DNA of 61,518 nucleotides from Candidatus Omnitrophota bacterium (lineage in GTDB: Bacteria; Omnitrophota; Gorgyraeia; Zapsychrales; Fredricksoniimonadaceae), in contig JADFZK010000014.1 of assembly GCA_015232565.1 (NCBI GenBank), forward strand, positions 1 to 61,518, in the 5' to 3' direction. Under the pieces are notes generated by a model. The model was not told the DNA's origin. It did not search any database and saw only the letters and a program-made list of their open reading frames with translations. This document shows positions 29,001-38,700 of this stretch, in pieces (position 1 is the first letter of the stretch; the number at the start of each line of letters is the position of its first letter). Both the position numbers and the translations under genes were made by a program.

Positions 29001-32000
29001 TCGCTGGATAAAACTTCGGCTGTTTATGCCAGTCCCTCTTTTTCTGGTGACCGGATTGTTTGGGCGGATGGCCGCGATGGCAAGAATTACCAGATATATA
29101 TGTATGATCTGGCGCGGCAGGTTGGTTTTCAGTTGACGCAAGTTGATGGTAAGGATCACTTGTATCCAAAGGTTATGGGTTCATGGGTCATGTGGATGGA
29201 ATATGCTTATAACCAGAATGAATACGGAAATTTTCTATATAAAACGACGCGTTTGTTCGAGATTCAGTTCGCTCCCCGGATCACGGCGATTTATAAAACG
29301 GGTTCACCGCGCTGTGCGACCGTAACGCTTGCCGGTTTGGGCTTTGGCGGCCAGGAGGGGAATGATTCCCGGGTTCTTCTGAATGGCCAGGCTGTTCCAG
29401 TTGAAGCGTGGTCGGATAACCGGATCGTAGTTGGCATTCCGGAGAATGCAAGCTCCGGCGAGCTTCTGGTAGAAACAAAGGGAGGGATCAGCAACGGTAT
29501 ATCCTGGGTTGCCGGGGGTGTCTGTCCGGCTGATGTGGCGGCGCCAGAGACGACAGCCTCCGGGATTAGTGATGGTTGGGGTGGCAAACAGACGATTGTT
29601 TTAGATGCTAAGGATCTTAATTCTGGTGTGGCGGCCACCTATTATTCTCTGGATGGCTCTCAGCCTGCTATTTTGTATACGGCGCCCTTTACCGTTAATC
29701 AAGAGGGGGCATATGTTTTGAAGTATTATTCGCGTGATATTGCCGGCAATCTGGAGACAGAGCAGACATATCCGATCTCGATCAAGGTGGATCTTATGCC
29801 GCCGACCGGTGCGGTGACTTTTTCCAATGTGGTTGCAAACGCAGATGGTGATATGGAAGTTGATTTGCGTTTTGAAGCGAAAGACACAGGAAGCGGGATG
29901 GGCCCGGGCGCCCGGATGAAGTTCTCCACGGATAACAGCACTTGGACTAAGCCCGAACCCTTTTTGGAGAAACGGCACTGGGTTTTTGAAGGTGGAATTA
30001 GCGGAAAGAATATATATGTTATGTTTAGCGACGTGTCCGGAAAGTGGTCGGACTCTTACGGGTGTTCAATTGTTGGTTATTTTGATCAGATACCGCCAGT
30101 CACAACTACAATGATCTCCAAGGATTGGACCAACCAGCCGGTGGTCTTAAATGTGTTTGAGGACAATTCCGGTGTAAAGAAAACCTTATATTCTATCGAC
30201 GGCAGTTTTCCGACGGTGCTATATACGGGGCCGATCGTGCCTTTTGACGGGATATACCGGTTGCGATATTACTCCGAAGATAAGGCCGGTAATGTGGAAG
30301 CGCCGCAAGAGGCAGCCAATTTGCTCAAGTTTGACCGTACGCCACCCACGGGCTCGGTGGTGATCGTCAATGCTGTGCAGGGCGCAGGTGGCAATCTGGA
30401 CGTTGATTTGCAGATTTATGCGAATGATGTGGTGAGCGGCATGGGCCCGGAAGGACAGATGAAGTTTTCAACGGATAATAAATTCTGGACCGTGCCCGAA
30501 TCTTTTGCGCAGACGCGAGACTGGACTTTTAATGGGGAAGAAGGTGAAAAGGCGCTATATGTCGCGTTCACGGATCGGGCCGGGAATTGGTCGAGTGGCT
30601 ATCTGGCCAGGTTCATGTTTGACAAGACGCCTCCGGTGACATCGGCAACGATCTCCCAGGACTGGACGAATCAGCCGGTGGTTTTGAATGTTTTTGAAGC
30701 GTCTTCCGGTGTCAAGAAAACCTGTTATTCGACCGACGGCAGTTTTCCGGCTTTGCCCTATACCAAGCCTATTGTCCTTACTGACGGGATTTATAGGTTG
30801 CGTTACTATTCCGAGGATAAGGCCGGAAATGTGGAAGCGCCGCAGGAGGCGGCCAATCTGGTAAAGATCGATAAAACTCCGCCGAGTGGAACGCTGTCTA
30901 TTAATAGTAACGCGGCGACGACCGATTCCTTGAATGTCCAGTTAACATTGTCTGTGGCAGATACGGGTGGAAGCGGAACAGGCATTGGCACGAAGATCAG
31001 GGTCTGGAATAATGATGGGATTGCTACCGAGATGGATTTTCAGAGTAATTTTACCTGGGCTTTGAAAGTCTGGGGACCAAAAACGTGGGTTTATGTTGAG
31101 ATCCGTGATAAGGCGGGGAATGTTACCCTGTTAAGTGATTCAATAATTTTTGTGGGGGATAAAGTTCCGCCTGTAACAACCGCCAATATTCCTGAAGATT
31201 GGACAAATAAGGGTATCTTTTTAACGGTGACGGATGACCGTTGTTCAGCAGGGCTGTCGTCTTTGACGGAGAATATGTATTCGTTCTATTCAACAAATGG
31301 AGGTCGAACGTATCTTCGGTATTTCAATTCTTTGCCCATTCGCCCTTCTGATGGGATATATCGTTTGATGTATTACTCCGAAGATTGTTTCGGAAATAAG
31401 GAGGCAGTCAAAACGGCAGAAAGAGATCTTAAGGTCGACCGGACGCCTCCGGCCGCTGGGACCATAAGTTGCTGGGGCAAACGAAATATGCAGGATTACA
31501 GGGTCCAGCTGAATTTATCGGCGACAGACGCCTATAGCGGTGTTTCCCAAGCGAGATATGTGGTGCCTAATGATGCTTCAAAGAATTGGCTTCAGCCGTA
31601 TCAAGCCGCTGGCATAGCGGCTATTCTGCCGATTACAGCACCTAACTCGCTATTGATCTCGTTTCTGGACAAAGCGGGGAATGAATCGGCGCAGGTTTCT
31701 TATGTTATTGCTGATGATAATACGGCGCCGATAACTACAGTGTCTAATATTCCCGCGGATGGCTGGGCCCGTTCAGCGGATATTGAGCTGTCCTCATCGG
31801 ATGATGAGTCGGGTGTTTCGGCCATTTATTATTCCTTAAACGGGGAAGAGCCGGCGACAGTATTAACGGGCAGTTGCCCGGGGGCGGTTTGTACCGGGCG
31901 GATCTTGTTGCGGGATGAGGGTATTTATAACGTGAAATATTTGGCGATAGATCATCTTGGTAATACAGGGCGGGTCGGGGGATTGCTGCCAATAAAGATC

Positions 32001-32609
32001 GACAGGACGCCGCCCACCGGTGGTTCACTGGTTATTGGCGGGTTGTCGGATCAGGGAGTGCTACTAACATTGACAGCAGAGGATTCATTAAGCGGTGTTG
32101 CGCTAATGAATTTTTCGAATGATGGAACGATCTGGTCCGATCCGGTGCCATATGCTGAGACTAAGGAATGGACGCTGGCGGATGGAGACGGAATTAAGAC
32201 CGTTTATGCCAAATTTTATGATGCCGCAGGCAATGAGTCGCCGGTGGCTTCAAATACGATCACTGTCCCGGTTAAGCAAAAGATCGTAAAGCAACGTATT
32301 GCGGCGCATTCCGGGCAGACCGTGAACATGACGTTTGGAGTGCCTAAAGATGCGGTTGCAAGCAAGTTGTTCATGACTTGTGACACCGGGCTAATGATCG
32401 GGCTGGGTACGGTGGCCAACATTTGTAACCGCTGGCAAACATTGAATTTACCTCCCAACACAAATCAGCCAATGGCCTTTCGGGTCACCAACCGCACCGG
32501 CCGGGTGCTTAAAGCCGTGCCGAGTTTCTACATCTACAAAGCCGACCGCCCCAACTACGCCAACGGCGTCTCGGGCGAGATCACCGTTAATCCTAATTCC
32601 GGATTGTAA
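26070..32609 (+). CDS. Giant exported subtilisin-like protease (S8), 2179 aa, second paralogue
   Basis: ATG 26070 is chosen because GGGGAGG lies just upstream and a signal peptide follows (VIFAGLALALSLAVPSFAG); an earlier in-frame ATG at 25998 falls inside the promoter. Same plan as the first paralogue, with an intact triad D257, H320 and S511. Then Ig-like, He_PIG-like, propeller and IPT/TIG domains, about ten alternating APxTT/PPTG modules and the shared ~110-aa C-terminal domain. Two modules (DWTNQPVVLNVF and following, nt ~30123 and ~30660) are near copies of each other, showing internal duplication. It has its own promoter and sits 98 nt after the first paralogue. Likely extracellular or surface-attached. 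Confidence 0.88.
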   Translation: MIWRLIRSRRVIFAGLALALSLAVPSFAGIPEFLPDYQSDPTIPVPPDAAAVMAKSKTAPFRIIVKVKSGKTTRDLTAFRAKNRKSTHRYKNTFSPKVDHQAHLNALRNERARYGRAKSSDPRVLDLDRRTRIKEALVARMTKREQRAGHGKKRKAPALEDVYIVEVPKTEDVGTVLKEYQSDLNVEYAQPDYEMKAFAYPATLPNDMAVNPSYDGMTWRTNTWGQGYADMWGLKIIKADKAWPFTQGAGVIVAVVDTGVDRNHPDLNGAMWVNTAETPGNEIDDDGNGFIDDYVGWDFAGASAAGGSAPDNDPSDGNGHGTHVSGTIAARANNGEGIAGVAPLATIMAVKGLDDSGNGYASGLAKAVRYAVDNGADVINCSWGGGASGVVTDAVHYAESQGVVVVAAAGNSAEDTVNVAPAGIDSVITVSASSQEDKICDFSNFGEKLDVSAPGGDSGYKPEGSTARDYSRANIVALRAAGTDVLKSGGLTHYPVTGDSVAKYTRALGTSMAAPHVSGVAALMLGMNPALNTDQVKSILQSTAVDVNDNGKDVSFGYGRVDARKACEEAAKTPIITAPVTGVFVKGTVNLLGTARDKFVVFWAPADDPGSRTSLFEGQAVTDGILGGVNTSGMPEGQVIITVVMEGADKEREVSVKVNVDNVSDAPVLDITDKAVVAGQENVFAIQASDPDDPATPQGTLTCSVTGLPGGAHFDPATKLVTWAPTLNDRRSYQILVTAADDAHQVSKTVFVTTVTLSEITMPAVNTSTSILRDGKVIWPAMTGDYTHLQSFDIRSGKAAQLTSANNDDFTPDADNGRVVFARRNSVQNNLSTADIFLRDAFGLEKQITNLNTHQTWPKLSGDKIAWMDLRYSDQSELQYDLYMYDLAKGEETPVSRNSFPQYMLSPLSGNNLVWFDRRNGNSDVFLYNMEDKSQRQMTYSLDDDILPQVVGDKIVWIRNSVSGSSIMLAQGVGSEQSLDKTSAVYASPSFSGDRIVWADGRDGKNYQIYMYDLARQVGFQLTQVDGKDHLYPKVMGSWVMWMEYAYNQNEYGNFLYKTTRLFEIQFAPRITAIYKTGSPRCATVTLAGLGFGGQEGNDSRVLLNGQAVPVEAWSDNRIVVGIPENASSGELLVETKGGISNGISWVAGGVCPADVAAPETTASGISDGWGGKQTIVLDAKDLNSGVAATYYSLDGSQPAILYTAPFTVNQEGAYVLKYYSRDIAGNLETEQTYPISIKVDLMPPTGAVTFSNVVANADGDMEVDLRFEAKDTGSGMGPGARMKFSTDNSTWTKPEPFLEKRHWVFEGGISGKNIYVMFSDVSGKWSDSYGCSIVGYFDQIPPVTTTMISKDWTNQPVVLNVFEDNSGVKKTLYSIDGSFPTVLYTGPIVPFDGIYRLRYYSEDKAGNVEAPQEAANLLKFDRTPPTGSVVIVNAVQGAGGNLDVDLQIYANDVVSGMGPEGQMKFSTDNKFWTVPESFAQTRDWTFNGEEGEKALYVAFTDRAGNWSSGYLARFMFDKTPPVTSATISQDWTNQPVVLNVFEASSGVKKTCYSTDGSFPALPYTKPIVLTDGIYRLRYYSEDKAGNVEAPQEAANLVKIDKTPPSGTLSINSNAATTDSLNVQLTLSVADTGGSGTGIGTKIRVWNNDGIATEMDFQSNFTWALKVWGPKTWVYVEIRDKAGNVTLLSDSIIFVGDKVPPVTTANIPEDWTNKGIFLTVTDDRCSAGLSSLTENMYSFYSTNGGRTYLRYFNSLPIRPSDGIYRLMYYSEDCFGNKEAVKTAERDLKVDRTPPAAGTISCWGKRNMQDYRVQLNLSATDAYSGVSQARYVVPNDASKNWLQPYQAAGIAAILPITAPNSLLISFLDKAGNESAQVSYVIADDNTAPITTVSNIPADGWARSADIELSSSDDESGVSAIYYSLNGEEPATVLTGSCPGAVCTGRILLRDEGIYNVKYLAIDHLGNTGRVGGLLPIKIDRTPPTGGSLVIGGLSDQGVLLTLTAEDSLSGVALMNFSNDGTIWSDPVPYAETKEWTLADGDGIKTVYAKFYDAAGNESPVASNTITVPVKQKIVKQRIAAHSGQTVNMTFGVPKDAVASKLFMTCDTGLMIGLGTVANICNRWQTLNLPPNTNQPMAFRVTNRTGRVLKAVPSFYIYKADRPNYANGVSGEITVNPNSGL

Positions 32610-32610
32610 T
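32400..32610 (+). repeat. Near-identical 211-nt 3' end, copy 2
   Basis: Partner of 25762-25972 with one mismatch (CCC versus CCT in a Pro/Asn stretch near the end). The contrast with the divergent upstream sequence suggests gene conversion between the tandem genes. Confidence 0.95.
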
Positions 32611-32639
32611 TATAATTCCGTAGTTTTTGCCCTCCCCGA

Positions 32640-32669
32640 TTGGCAGAATTGAAAAACGTCGTATATACT
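32640..32669 (+). promoter_or_regulatory. Promoter of the third subtilase gene
   Basis: TTGGCA (32640-32645), 18-nt spacer, TATACT (32664-32669), 50 nt before ATG 32720. The leader has the same length as that of the second paralogue and keeps a hairpin (AGCGC/GCGCT). Confidence 0.65.
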
Positions 32670-32719
32670 TGTTCAAGGTAGCGCAGAGGGCGCTCTTGAA
32701 TGAGTTTGCGGGGAGGCGT

Positions 32720-35700
32720 ATGGCTTGTAATCTGATCCGATCAGGGAAGGTGATCTTTGCGGGGGTGGCGCTGGCTTTGTTGTTGGCGGGGTCCTCTTTT
32801 GCCGGGATCCCGGAATTCCTGCCTGATTATCAGTCTGATTCTTCTATTCCAGTCCCGCCGGACGCAGTTGCGGTGCAGGCGAAATCCAAAACAGCGCCGT
32901 TTCGGATCATTGTTAAAGTGAAGAGCGGTAAAACAACTCGTGATCTGTCGACCTTCCGTGCAAAGAATCGCAAATCCACTCATCGCTACAAGAATACTTT
33001 CTCTCCGAGGGTTAATCATCAGGCCCAGTTGAACTCGCTTAGGAATGAACGCGCGCGGTACGGCAGGGCTAAATCATCAGATCCTAGAGTGCTCGATCTT
33101 GATCGCCGCACGAGGATTAAAGAAGCGCTGGTGGCGCGGATGGCAAAACGCGAACAGCGTGCCAGGCACGGGAAGAAGCGTAAAGCGCCGGCCTTGGAAG
33201 ACATCTATATAGTAGAAGTGCCAAAAACTGAGAATGTCAGCACTGTGCTCAAGGAATATCAGAGCGACCCGAACGTGGAATATGCCCAGCCTGATTATGA
33301 AATGAAAGCCTTTGCTTATCCCGAAACGCTTCCGAATGATACGGCGGTAAATCCTTCTTATGACGGGATGACATGGCGCAAGAATTCCTGGGGTCAGGAT
33401 TACGAAGATATGTGGGGCCTGAAGATCATCAAGGCTGATAAAGCCTGGCCGTTGTCACAGGGAAATAACGTTATCGTCGCGGTGGTAGACTCAGGCGTGG
33501 ACCGTCATCATCCAGACCTAAACGGCGCGATGTGGGTGAATAGCGCCGAGATCCCGGGGAACAGGATCGACGATGACAACAACGGGTTTGTAGATGATTG
33601 TCTGGGCTGGGATTTTGTCGGTGCCGATGTGCGTGTTGCTGCGACAGATAATGATCCGATTGATGGTCTTGGGCATGGGACTCACGTGAGCGGTACCATT
33701 GCGGCGCGCGGGAATAATGGCGAAGGGATCATTGGCGTGGCGCCGTTAGCCACGATCATGGCGGTGAAGGGGCTGGATGATTCGGGCAAAGGGACTTCTA
33801 TAAGCACGGCGAATGCGGTTAAGTACGCGGTAGATAACGGGGCGGAGGTGATCAACTGCTCCTGGGGCGGCACTCCGAACCGGGTGGTGATGGACGCGAT
33901 CCATTATGCCGAAAGCCATGGCGTGGTGGTAGTGGCGGCGGCGGGGAACAGCACGGCCGATGCGTCGGATGAGTCGCCGGCGGGGATCGATTCGGTCATT
34001 ACGGTCAGCGCGTCCAGCCAGGAAGACAAGATCTGCGATTTCTCCAATTATGGCGACAAGATCGATGTGTCGGCGCCGGGCGGTGACAGCGGGTATATTG
34101 TGGCGAATTCATCCGCCCGGGATTATTCCAAAGTGAATATCGTGTCGTTACGGGCGGCGGGGACGGATATGTATGGGGCCGGCGGCCAGACGTTCTATCC
34201 GTTGACAGCAGAAATGGGCGCGAAATATATGCGTGCGATGGGCACGTCGATGGCGGCGCCCCATGTGAGCGGTGTAGCGGCGTTAATGCTGGGAGTGAAC
34301 CCGGCGCTCAATACGGATCAGGTGAAAAGCATCCTGCAGTCAACGGCCGTGGATGTGAACAATGATGGCAAAGATATTTACTTCGGGTTTGGCCGGGTAG
34401 ATGCGCGCAAAGCGTGTGAGGAAGCGCAAAAGAGCCCGATCATTACCAGCCCGCAAGCGTTCAGCTATGTGCGGGGGATTGTTGATCTGGTTGGAACGGC
34501 GGCATTGCCGGAGGGGTTTAACGGTTACGAAGTATTCTGGGCGCCGGGCGATCATCCTGAAGACCGGACCCGATTAGGTTCGTTCCAGAGTGCCGTTACA
34601 AACGGACGGCTGGCGTCGGTCAATACGGCGGTGATGCCGGAAAAACAGGTGATTTTGACCGTTGTTTTATCGGTCGCCGACAAGGACAGGGAAGTGTCGG
34701 TGAGAGTGAATGTCGACAATGTGTCCCAGGAACCGGTATTTAATGTTTCGAACATGGCGATGGTGGTGGGCCAGCCGAACAGGTTTGTGGTGACGGCCAG
34801 TGATACCGATGATCCGGCTACGCCGCAGGGGACGTTGACGTATTCAGCCGCCGGGTTGCCGGTGGGGGCGAGTCTTGATTCAACGACCGGAGCACTTTCC
34901 TGGACGCCGGCTCGAAGTGACTGCGGGACTTATTCACTGGTTTTCACGGTGCGTGATGATATTCATCAGGTATCAAAACCCGTGTCGCTGACCACGGTCA
35001 CTCTGGATGAGATCCCCGTGCCGGCGATCAATACCAGCACGTGGATCATGAAGGAAGGCAAGATCATCTGGCATGAAACCCGCGACGGGTTTTTGCATCT
35101 GATCTCTTTTGATATTGCGTCGGGCAAGCTCGAGCAGTTGACTTCCGCAAAGAATAATGATCTTACGCCGGACCTCGATAATGGCCGTCTCGTCTTTGCC
35201 CGCCGGAACAATGTGGAGACGAATGTGCCGATGTGGGGCAGTCTAACCTCGGCGGATATTTTCTGGCGGGACCCTTCGGGTGTCGAGCGGCAGATCACCA
35301 ATTATCCCACACATCAGACCTGGCCCAAACTTTCCGGCGACAAGGTTGCCTGGATGGACCTGCGGCACAGCAACCAGGTGGAGGGCCAGTACGACCTGTA
35401 TATGTATGATTTTGTGAAAGGCATTGAAACCCCGATCTCGGAGAATCCGTTCCCGCAGTATCTGCTGGGGGGCCCTTTGTCGGGTGACAAACTGGCCTGG
35501 TTCGATCGGCGTAACGGCAATTACGATATCTTCCTTTATGACATGAAGACGCAGGTTCAGCGGCAGTTTACCAGTAACAAGAGTGATGATGTTCTGCCGC
35601 AGTTATTCGAGGACAAGATCGTCTGGCTTCGCCGCAGTGGCATGGATGGTACCTCGATCATGCTGGCGCAGGGGGATGGGCCGGAGCGGGTGCTGGATCA

Positions 35701-38700
35701 AACCAGCGCGGTGTATTCTTTTCCCCGGTTCAATGACAACAAGGTGGTGTGGGCCGACGGCCGTGACGGCCGGAATTATCATATTTTCATGAATGACCTG
35801 ACACGACAGTCGAATTTTCAGTTAACCCTGTTTGATAAAAAAGACCATCTTTATCCCGCGGTATCCGGTTCCTGGGTCATGTGGATGGATTATGAGTATG
35901 TGAATGGGGATTTCGGCCCGTATACCGTCAGGACGTGCCGTTTGTTCAAGATGTCGTACCCGCCGTTTATCACGGCGGTCGAGCCTGCGGCCGCGTCGCG
36001 GTGTTCTACCATTGCCATTAGCGGAACCGGGTTTGGCGACCGGGAAGAGGAGGGATCTCGTGTTTTTCTTGATGGCAAGCCATTGCCGGTGTTGTCGTGG
36101 ACGGATACCCGGATCACGGTGGTGCTTCCGGCGGATGTTTCTTCCGGGACAGTGTCATTGTCAGGAAGCGGCGGGGCCAGTAACGGGGTTCTGTTAACGG
36201 TGGCCGATCAGTGCCCGGCCGATACCGAGCCCCCGATCACCACTCTTTTCGGGTTAAAGCCCGGCTGGGGCGGGGCGCAGACGTTCCGGTTGTATGCAAA
36301 AGATTATAATTCGGGGGTGGCGGCGATCAAATATTCGCTGGACGGGTTGTCGGCCGTTGATTATACCGGGCCGGTGACGATTACCCAGGAAGGCGTGCAT
36401 TCAGTAAAATACTTTTCTGTTGATAAAGCCGGGATCACGGAGGATGTTCGGGAGCTCCCTTATTCTATCCAGGTAGACACAACGCCTCCCTCAGGCACAA
36501 TGGAGATCGTAAATACAACGATGGATGCTAACGGGATCGATATTGAATTGAAGCTGCAGGCTGCCGATTCGCTCAGCGGGATGGGGCTCAATTCGCAGAT
36601 GATGTTCTCGTACGATGGCCTTTCCTGGATGTCACCGGAACCCTACGCTGTTTCGAAGCACATGTCCTTTCCCCCGGGTGATGGGATCAAATCTGTTTAT
36701 GCGAAGTTTTGTGATACAGCCGGCAACTGGTCGGCGGTCAGTTCGGTTTCAAAGATCGTTGATACAACGCCGCCGGTAACGACCTTTGACGCGCTTATCC
36801 CGGACAATGGTTTTATCAAACTGAACTCAGAGCTCCGGTTGACGGCAACGGACGCGGTGTCCGGGGTGGACAAAATTTACTATTCGCTTACGGGCGGTAA
36901 GCCGTTTAACCTGCTTCCTGGCGATTGTCCGGGAAAATCTTGCGGTGGGACGGTGGTTTTTACCACTTCCGGGCAATATACCCTGGCGTATTATGCGGTG
37001 GACACCCTGGGAAACAAGGAGGCGGTGAAGGTTGCGCCCCGTTCGTTTGTGGTTGATGCGTCGCCTCCCGTGGTAACATTGCAGATCAATGGCGGGGCTG
37101 ATGAAACAATATCTTCGGAAGTGAGTGTGACGGTGACGGCCAGCGATGAAGGCGGGAGCGGTATTGATCCGGTGATTCAAATCTCCAATGATGCGGTTCA
37201 CTGGACTCAGATGGATCTGTCTTCAGATATTAATTGGACGCTCTATCCGGGGGACGGTCCCAGGACCGTGCTGGTTTTGGTCAAGGATATGATGGGGTTG
37301 GAAACAAGAACGCGTGCGACTATCCAGGCGGTGGATATAGCGCCGCCCGAGACCACGGTGAAAGTGCCGAAGGAGCCGGGGAATTATTCTTTACAGTTTA
37401 CAGTGGTGGATGATATGTCGGGGGTCAGTCAAACATATTATTCAGTGGATGGGAGCGATCCTTCGATCTTGTGCACCGGTTTGTTAGAACTTCCGGATGG
37501 TGTCTATCGCCTCAAATACTATTCGGTGGATAAGGCAGGGAATAAGGAAGCGATCAAGACTGCGCCCTGGGATTTGAAGATCGATAAGTCGCTTCCGGTA
37601 TTGCCAACATTGACCGTTGAAAAAGAGTATGCCAGTTTTGGGTATGTTGATCTGCATATATACAATCCCAATGGGATCGTAGGCCAGACTCAAATGCAAT
37701 TAACAACGATCAAGGATGTATGGTATAACGCCCCTGAGCCGTATCAGCTAACCTGGTGCTGGTATCTGGATTATTCTCGGTTTGCGGGGCCGCAAACGGT
37801 TTATGCGCGGTTCAGTGATCAGCAGGGCAACTGGGGCCCGGTGGTGACTTGTTCCATTATTGTGGATAAGGATCCACCGATTGTGAATTTTTATATTAAT
37901 AAAAAGTCTGAAATGCAGACACGGTCGCGAGAGGTGCTTTTGCATATCTTGGTCGATGAAGGAGAAGGTTCCGGCCCGGAGCTCATGCAGTTTTCCGAGA
38001 ATCTGGTCAGGAAAAACTATTACGAATATACCGCGGACTGGACACCGCCCGAGCCCTATGTTTACGAAAAGCTTTGGACATTGTCGGCAGGAAGCGGTAG
38101 CAAGAACGTGGCCGTGCGGGTGATGGATAAAGCGGGGAATTGGTCTGAGCCGAAAGACTGGACGATCGGGCTTAACATTTTCTACATTAATAATGATGCC
38201 GTTTATACGAATACGCAAAATGTGACATTGAATTTTAATTTACCGGATCCTTCAAAGCCAAAATCTGATTATTCGATAAGATATGGGTTTGATGTGACCG
38301 GAAGCTGGCAGCCATTCGCGACTCAGGCAACGTTTAAATTGTTTGGGTCGGATGGGCCTCAAAAGGTTACTGGGCAGATTTGGAAAAAAGGTGCTACCGG
38401 TTATGCGTATTATTCCGATACGATCATTCTGGACACGCGCCCTCCCGTCCCCGGCACGATCATTATTAACAGCGGATCGGCGGCGGTGCCTGATCCGTCG
38501 GTAACGTTAACCTTAAACGCTTCGGATGCAACAAGCGGGGTCGCTCAAATGCAGTTTTCCGATGACGGCACTGTGTGGACCACACCGGAGCCATACGCGC
38601 CCTCAAAAGCCTGGACCATGAAAGGTTCGCAAGGGGTAAAAACAGTTTATGCGAAATTCATCGATGCGGCCGGTAATGTGTCGGGGGTAATTTCCGGGTC

